Assembly: GCA_036245805.1 (NCBI GenBank)
Contig: BTRK01000005.1
Location: 9,114,001 to 9,178,000 of the forward strand
Length of the DNA stretch: 64,000 bases
Direction: 5' to 3'
DNA from: Pristionchus mayeri
Taxonomy: Eukaryota; Nematoda; Chromadorea; Rhabditida; Neodiplogasteridae
The notes under the pieces are model-generated. The model was not told the DNA's origin. It searched no databases and saw nothing but the letters and a program-made list of their open reading frames with translations. A program made the position numbers and the translations under genes. Below, piece after piece: positions 57,501 through 64,000 of the stretch (positions are counted from its first letter, which is position 1; every line of letters starts with the position of its first letter).

Positions 57501-60500
57501 TCATCAGGAGCGTAGATCATCCAGGAGTCGTTCATTGCATGGAATTTTCAAGTAATTCTCTTGGCTGAAAATGATTCTTTGGTTGCATAGTAATGTGGTG
57601 ATGGGTGTGATAGGGAATGCTAACCATCGACCTCATCAGGAGCGTAGATCATCCAGGAGTCGTTCATTTCATGGAATTTTCAAGTAATTCTCTTTGCCGA
57701 AAATGATTCTTTGGTTGCATAGTAATGTGGTGATGGGTGTGAGAGGGAATGCTAACCATCGACCTCATCAGGAGCGTAGATCATCCAAGAGTCGTTCATT
57801 GCATGGAATTTTCAAGTAATTCTCTTTGCCGAAAATGATTCTTTGGTTGCATAATAATGTGGAAATGGGTGTGAGAGGGAATGCTAACCATCGACCTCAT
57901 CAGGAGCGTAGATCATCCAGGAGTCGTTCATTGCATGGAATTTTCAAGTAATTCTCTTGGCTGAAAATGATTCTTTGGTTGCATAGTAATGTGGTGATGG
58001 GTGTGAGAGGGAATGATCACCATCGACCTCATCAGGAGCGTAGATCATCCAAGAGTCGTTCATTGCATGGAATTTTCAAGTAATTCTCTTGGCTGAAAAT
58101 GATTCTTTGGTTGCATAGTAATGTGGTGATGGGTGTGAGAGGGAATGCTAACCATCGACCTCATCAGGAGCGTAGATCATCCAGGAGTAGTTCATTTCAT
58201 GGATTTTTCAAGTAATTCTCTTTGCTGAAAATGATTCTTTGGTTGCATAGTAATGTGGTGATGGGTGTGAGAGGGAATGCTAACCATCGACCTCATCAGG
58301 AGCGTAGATCATCCAGTAGTCGTTCATTGCATGGAATTTTCAAGTAATTCTCTTGGCTGAAAATGATTCTTTGGTTGCATAGTAATGTGGTGATGGGTGT
58401 GATAGGGAATGCTAACCATCGACCTCATCAGGAGCGTAGATCATCCAGGAGTCGTTCATTTCATGGAATTTTCAAGTAATTCTCTTTGCCGAAAATGATT
58501 CTTTGGTTGCATAGTAATGTGGTGATGGGTGTGAGAGGGAATGCTAACCATCGACCTCATCAGGAGCGTAGATCATCCAGGAGTCGTTCATTGCATGGAA
58601 TTTTCAAGTAATTATCTTTGCCGAAAATGATTCTTTGGTTGCAAAATAATAATGTGGAGATGGGTGTGAGAGGGAATGCTAACCATCGACCTCATCAGGA
58701 GCGTAGATCATCCAGGAGTCGTTCATTTCATGGATTTTTCAAGTAATTCTCTTGGCTGAAAATGATTCTTTGGTTGCATAGTAATGTGGTGATGGGTGTG
58801 ATAGGGAATGCTAACCATCGACCTCATCAGGAGCGTAGATCATCCAGGAGTCGTTCATTTCATGGAATTTTCAAGTAATTCTCTTTGCCGAAAATGATTC
58901 TTTGGTTGCATAGTAATGTGGTGATGGGTGTGAGAGGGAATGCTAACCATCGACCTCATCAGGAGCGTAGATCATCCAGGAGTCGTTCATTGCATGGAAT
59001 TTTCAAGTAATTATCTTTGCCGAAAATGATTCTTTGGTTGCAAAATAATAATGTGGAGATGGGTGTGAGAGGGAATGCTAACCATCGACCTCATCAGGAG
59101 CGTAGATCATCCAGGAGTCGTTCATTTCATGGATTTTTCAAGTAATTCTCTTTGCTGAAAATGATTCTTTGGTTGCATAGTAATGTGGTGATGGGTGTGA
59201 GAGGGAATGCTAACCATCGACCTCATCAGGAGCGTAGATCATCCAGGAGTCGTTCATTGCATGGAATTTTCAAGTAATTCTCTTGGCTGAAAATGATTCT
59301 TTGGTTGCATAGTAATGTGGTGATGGGTGTGATAGGGAATGCTAACTATCGACCTCATCAGGAGCGTAGATCATCCAGGAGTCGTTCATTTCATGGAATT
59401 TTCAAGTAATTCTCTTTGCCGAAAATGATTCTTTGGTTGCAAAATAATAATGTGGAGATGGGTGTGAGAGGGAATGCTAACCATCGACCTCATCAGGAGC
59501 GTAGATCATCCAGGAGTCGTTCATTGCATGGAATTTTCAAGTAATTCTCTTTGCCGAAAATGATTCTTTGGTTGCATAGTAATGTGGTGATGGGTGTGAG
59601 AGGGAATGCTAACCATCGACCTCATCAGGAGCGTAGATCATCCAGGAGTCGTTCATTGCATGGAATTTTCAAGTAATTCTCTTTGCCGAAAATGATTCTT
59701 TGGTTGCATAGTAATGTGGTGATGGGTGTGAGAGGGAATGCTAACCATCGACCTCATCAGGAGCGTAGATCATCCAGGAGTCGTTCATTGCATGGAATTT
59801 TCAAGTAATTCTCTTTGCCGAAAATGATTCTTTGGTTGCATAATAATGTGGAGATGGGTGTGAGAGGGAATGCTAACCATCGACCTCATCAGGAGCGTAG
59901 ATCATCCAGGAGTCGTTCATTGCATGGAATTTTCAAGTAATTCTCTTGGCTGAAAATGATTCTTTGGTTGCATAGTAATGTGGTGATGGGTGTGATAGGG
60001 AATGCTAACTATCGACCTCATCAGGAGCGTAGATCATCCAGGAGTCGTTCATTTCATGGAATTTTCAAGTAATTCTCTTTGCCGAAAATGATTCTTTGGT
60101 TGCAAAATAATAATGTGGAGATGGGTGTGAGAGGGAATGCTAACCATCGACCTCATCAGGAGCGTAGATCATCCAGGAGTCGTTCATTGCATGGAATTTT
60201 CAAGTAATTCTCTTTGCCGAAAATGATTCTTTGGTTGCATAGTAATGTGGTGATGGGTGTGAGAGGGAATGCTAACCATCGACCTCATCAGGAGCGTAGA
60301 TCATCCAGGAGTCGTTCATTGCATGGAATTTTCAAGTAATTCTCTTTGCCGAAAATGATTCTTTGGTTGCATAGTAATGTGGTGATGGGTGTGAGAGGGA
60401 ATGCTAACCATCGACCTCATCAGGAGCGTAGATCATCCAGGAGTCGTTCATTGCATGGAATTTTCAAGTAATTCTCTTTGCCGAAAATGATTCTTTGGTT

Positions 60501-63500
60501 GCATAATAATGTGGAGATGGGTGTGAGAGGGAATGATCACCATCGACCTCATCAGGAGCGTAGATCATCCAGGAGTCGTTCATTGCATGGAATTTTCAAG
60601 TAATTCTCTTTGCCGAAAATGATTCTTTGGTTGCAAAATAATAATGTGGAGATGGGTGTGAGAGGGAATGCTAACCATCGACCTGATCAGGAGCGTAGAT
60701 CATCCAGGAGTCGTTCATTGCATGGAATTTTCAAGTAATTCTCTTTGCCGAAAATGATTCTTTGGTTGCATAGTAATGTGGTGATGGGTGTGAGAGGGAA
60801 TGCTAACCATCGACCTCATCAGGAGCGTAGATCATCCAGGAGTCGTTCATTGCATGGAATTTTCAAGTAATTCTCTTGGCTGAAAATGATTCTTTGGTTG
60901 CATAGTAATGTGGTGATGGGTGTGATAGGGAATGCTAACCATCGACCTCATCAGGAGCGTAGATCATCCAGGAGTCGTTCATTTCATGGAATTTTCAAGT
61001 AATTCTCTTTGCCGAAAATGATTCTTTGGTTGCAAAATAATAATGTGGAGATGGGTGTGAGAGGGAATGCTAACCATCGACCTCATCAGGAGCGTAGATC
61101 ATCCAGGAGTCGTTCATTGCATGGAATTTTCAAGTAATTCTCTTTGCCGAAAATGATTCTTTGGTTGCATAGTAATGTGGTGATGGGTGTGAGAGGGAAT
61201 GCTAACCATCGACCTCATCAGGAGCGTAGATCATCCAGGAGTCGTTCATTGCATGGAATTTTCAAGTAATTCTCTTTGCCGAAAATGATTCTTTGGTTGC
61301 ATAGTAATGTGGTGATGGGTGTGAGAGGGAATGCTAACCATCGACCTCATCAGGAGCGTAGATCATCCAGGAGTCGTTCATTGCATGGAATTTTCAAGTA
61401 ATTCTCTTTGCCGAAAATGATTCTTTGGTTGCATAATAATGTGGAGATGGGTGTGAGAGGGAATGATCACCATCGACCTCATCAGGAGCGTAGATCATCC
61501 AGGAGTCGTTCATTGCATGGAATTTTCAAGTAATTCTCTTTGCCGAAAATGATTCTTTGGTTGCAAAATAATAATGTGGAGATGGGTGTGAGAGGGAATG
61601 CTAACCATCGACCTGATCAGGAGCGTAGATCATCCAGGAGTCGTTCATTGCATGGAATTTTCAAGTAATTCTCTTTGCCGAAAATGATTCTTTGGTTGCA
61701 TAGTAATGTGGTGATGGGTGTGAGAGGGAATGCTAACCATCGACCTCATCAGGAGCGTAGATCATCCAGGAGTCGTTCATTGCATGGAATTTTCAAGTAA
61801 TTCTCTTGGCTGAAAATGATTCTTTGGTTGCATAGTAATGTGGTGATGGGTGTGATAGGGAATGCTAACCATCGACCTCATCAGGAGCGTAGATCATCCA
61901 GGAGTCGTTCATTTCATGGAATTTTCAAGTAATTCTCTTTGCCGAAAATGATTCTTTGGTTGCATAGTAATGTGGTGATGGGTGTGAGAGGGAATGCTAA
62001 CCATCGACCTCATCAGGAGCGTAGATCATCCAGGAGTCGTTCATTGCATGGAATTTTCAAGTAATTCTCTTTGCCGAAAATGATTCTTTGGTTGCATAAT
62101 AATGTGGAGATGGGTGTGAGAGGGAATGCTAACCATCGACCTCATCAGGAGCGTAGATCATCCAGGAGTCGTTCATTGCATGGAATTTTCAAGTAATTCT
62201 CTTGGCTGAAAATGATTCTTTGGTTGCATAGTAATGTGGTGATGGGTGTGAGAGGGAATGATCACCATCGACCTCATCAGGAGCGTAGATCATCCAGGAG
62301 TCGTTCATTGCATGGAATTTTCAAGTAATTCTCTTTGCCGAAAATGATTCTTTGGTTGCAAAATAATAATGTGGAGATGGGTGTGAGAGGGAATGCTAAC
62401 CATCGACCTGATCAGGAGCGTAGATCATCCAGGAGTCGTTCATTGCATGGAATTTTCAAGTAATTCTCTTTGCCGAAAATGATTCTTTGGTTGCAAAATA
62501 ATAATGTGGAGATGGGTGTGAGAGGGAATGCTAACCATCGACCTGATCAGGAGCGTAGATCATCCAGGAGTCGTTCATTGCATGGAATTTTCAAGTAATT
62601 CTCTTTGCCGAAAATGATTCTTTGGTTGCATAGTAATGTGGTGATGGGTGTGAGAGGGAATGCTAACCATCGACCTCATCAGGAGCGTAGATCATCCAGG
62701 AGTCGTTCATTGCATGGAATTTTCAAGTAATTCTCTTGGCTGAAAATGATTCTTTGGTTGCATAGTAATGTGGTGATGGGTGTGATAGGGAATGCTAACC
62801 ATCGACCTCATCAGGAGCGTAGATCATCCAGGAGTCGTTCATTTCATGGAATTTTCAAGTAATTCTCTTTGCCGAAAATGATTCTTTGGTTGCATAGTAA
62901 TGTGGTGATGGGTGTGAGAGGGAATGCTAACCATCGACCTCATCAGGAGCGTAGATCATCCAGGAGTCGTTCATTGCATGGAATTTTCAAGTAATTCTCT
63001 TTGCCGAAAATGATTCTTTGGTTGCATAATAATGTGGAGATGGGTGTGAGAGGGAATGCTAACCATCGACCTCATCAGGAGCGTAGATCATCCAGGAGTC
63101 GTTCATTGCATGGAATTTTCAAGTAATTCTCTTGGCTGAAAATGATTCTTTGGTTGCATAGTAATGTGGTGATGGGTGTGAGAGGGAATGATCACCATCG
63201 ACCTCATCAGGAGCGTAGATCATCCAAGAGTCGTTCATTGCATGGAATTTTCAAGTAATTCTCTTGGCTGAAAATGATTCTTTGGTTGCATAGTAATGTG
63301 GTGATGGGTGTGAGAGGGAATGCTAACCATCGACCTCATCAGGAGCGTAGATCATCCAGGAGTCGTTCATTTCATGGATTTTTCAAGTAATTCTCTTTGC
63401 TGAAAATGATTCTTTGGTTGCATAGTAATGTGGTGATGGGTGTGAGAGGGAATGCTAACCATCGACCTCATCAGGAGCGTAGATCATCCAGGAGTCGTTC

Positions 63501-64000
63501 ATTGCATGGAATTTTCAAGTAATTCTCTTGGCTGAAAATGATTCTTTGGTTGCATAGTAATGTGGTGATGGGTGTGATAGGGAATGCTAACCATCGACCT
63601 CATCAGGAGCGTAGATCATCCAGGAGTCGTTCATTTCATGGAATTTTCAAGTAATTCTCTTTGCCGAAAATGATTCTTTGGTTGCATAGTAATGTGGTGA
63701 TGGGTGTGAGAGGGAATGCTAACCATCGACCTCATCAGGAGCGTAGATCATCCAGGAGTCGTTCATTGCATGGAATTTTCAAGTAATTATCTTTGCCGAA
63801 AATGATTCTTTGGTTGCAAAATAATAATGTGGAGATGGGTGTGAGAGGGAATGCTAACCATCGACCTCATCAGGAGCGTAGATCATCCAGGAGTCGTTCA
63901 TTTCATGGATTTTTCAAGTAATTCTCTTTGCTGAAAATGATTCTTTGGTTGCATAGTAATGTGGTGATGGGTGTGAGAGGGAATGCTAACCATCGACCTC
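28678..64000. repeat. Satellite array of 132-bp monomers, about 267 copies, with higher-order structure
   Basis: Monomers start at 28678, 28810, 28942 and so on at an exact 132-bp spacing; the pattern repeats every 660 bases and continues to the window end. Core motifs are GGGAATGCTAACCATCGACC, AGGAGCGTAGATCATCCAGG, AGTCGTTCATT and AAAATGATTCTTTGGTTGCA. Diagnostic variants include GCTAACC/GATCACC, TTTCAT/TTGCAT/TTGAAT, GGAATT/GGATTT/GTAATT, TTGCCGAAA/TTGCTGAAA/TTGGCTTAAA/TTGGCTGTAAA, and GTGGTGATGG/GTGGAGATGG/GTGCTGATGG. After about 54240 some units are 135 bp through CAAAATAATAATG. All forward frames contain stops (GCTAAC, GCGTAG, AAGTAA), so it is noncoding although 132 is divisible by three. 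No transposon or gene interrupts it. Confidence 0.98.

Noticed and set aside
28678..64000. The regular array as a CRISPR or as a repeat-protein gene
   Set aside because: There are no unique spacers between short repeats; whole 132-bp units repeat. Although 132 is a multiple of three, every forward frame has a stop in each unit.
28678..64000. Hammerhead ribozyme in the satellite (minus strand contains CTGATGAG)
   Set aside because: The required GAAA after a short stem II is absent; the next GAAA is far away and no matching stems were seen.

Overview
The window looks like nuclear DNA of a nematode, probably a free-living rhabditid or diplogastrid. Genes are cut into many short exons with GT..AG introns. 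Likely trans-splice acceptors sit directly before start codons. Short CTAC(N)GTA-type motifs are scattered through the introns, and the U4 and 5S RNA sequences and the ERM-1 and PTR (patched-related) protein fragments resemble their Caenorhabditis counterparts. The species cannot be fixed from sequence alone.

Layout, left to right. 1-2.7 kb: the last exons of an unidentified gene, whose 2.5-kb intron holds tRNA-Asp(GTC), tRNA-Gly(TCC) on the opposite strand and a 1,242-bp fold-back element. 2.7-5.0 kb: repeat-rich intergenic DNA. 5.0-11.4 kb: a phospholipid scramblase gene whose introns carry a hAT-type MITE, a nearly intact mariner and two long palindromes. 12.2-13.9 kb: two tandem units combining 5S rRNA with U4 snRNA. 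14.5-15.3 kb: a small three-exon gene of unknown function. 15.5-16.0 kb: a cluster of hairpin elements. 18.1-25.2 kb: a damaged or shortened patched-related (PTR) gene. It carries a second tRNA-Gly in an intron and four exons of an ERM-1 FERM domain in a later intron. 25.6-26.9 kb: a convergent minus-strand gene of unknown function. 27.6-28.6 kb: ribosomal protein L13. 28.7-64.0 kb: one uninterrupted tandem array of 132-bp monomers (about 267 copies) with higher-order repeat structure, running off the right edge.

The genes do not form a pathway. The most notable points are the 5S-U4 linkage, the ERM exons buried in a PTR gene that has itself lost or shuffled exons, and the 35-kb satellite that starts about 100 bp after the rpl-13 stop codon. 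Several exons (scramblase, PTR, rpl-13) need a frame correction to join their neighbours. Some of these may be consensus errors and some may be real decay; raw reads or RNA-seq would separate the two.
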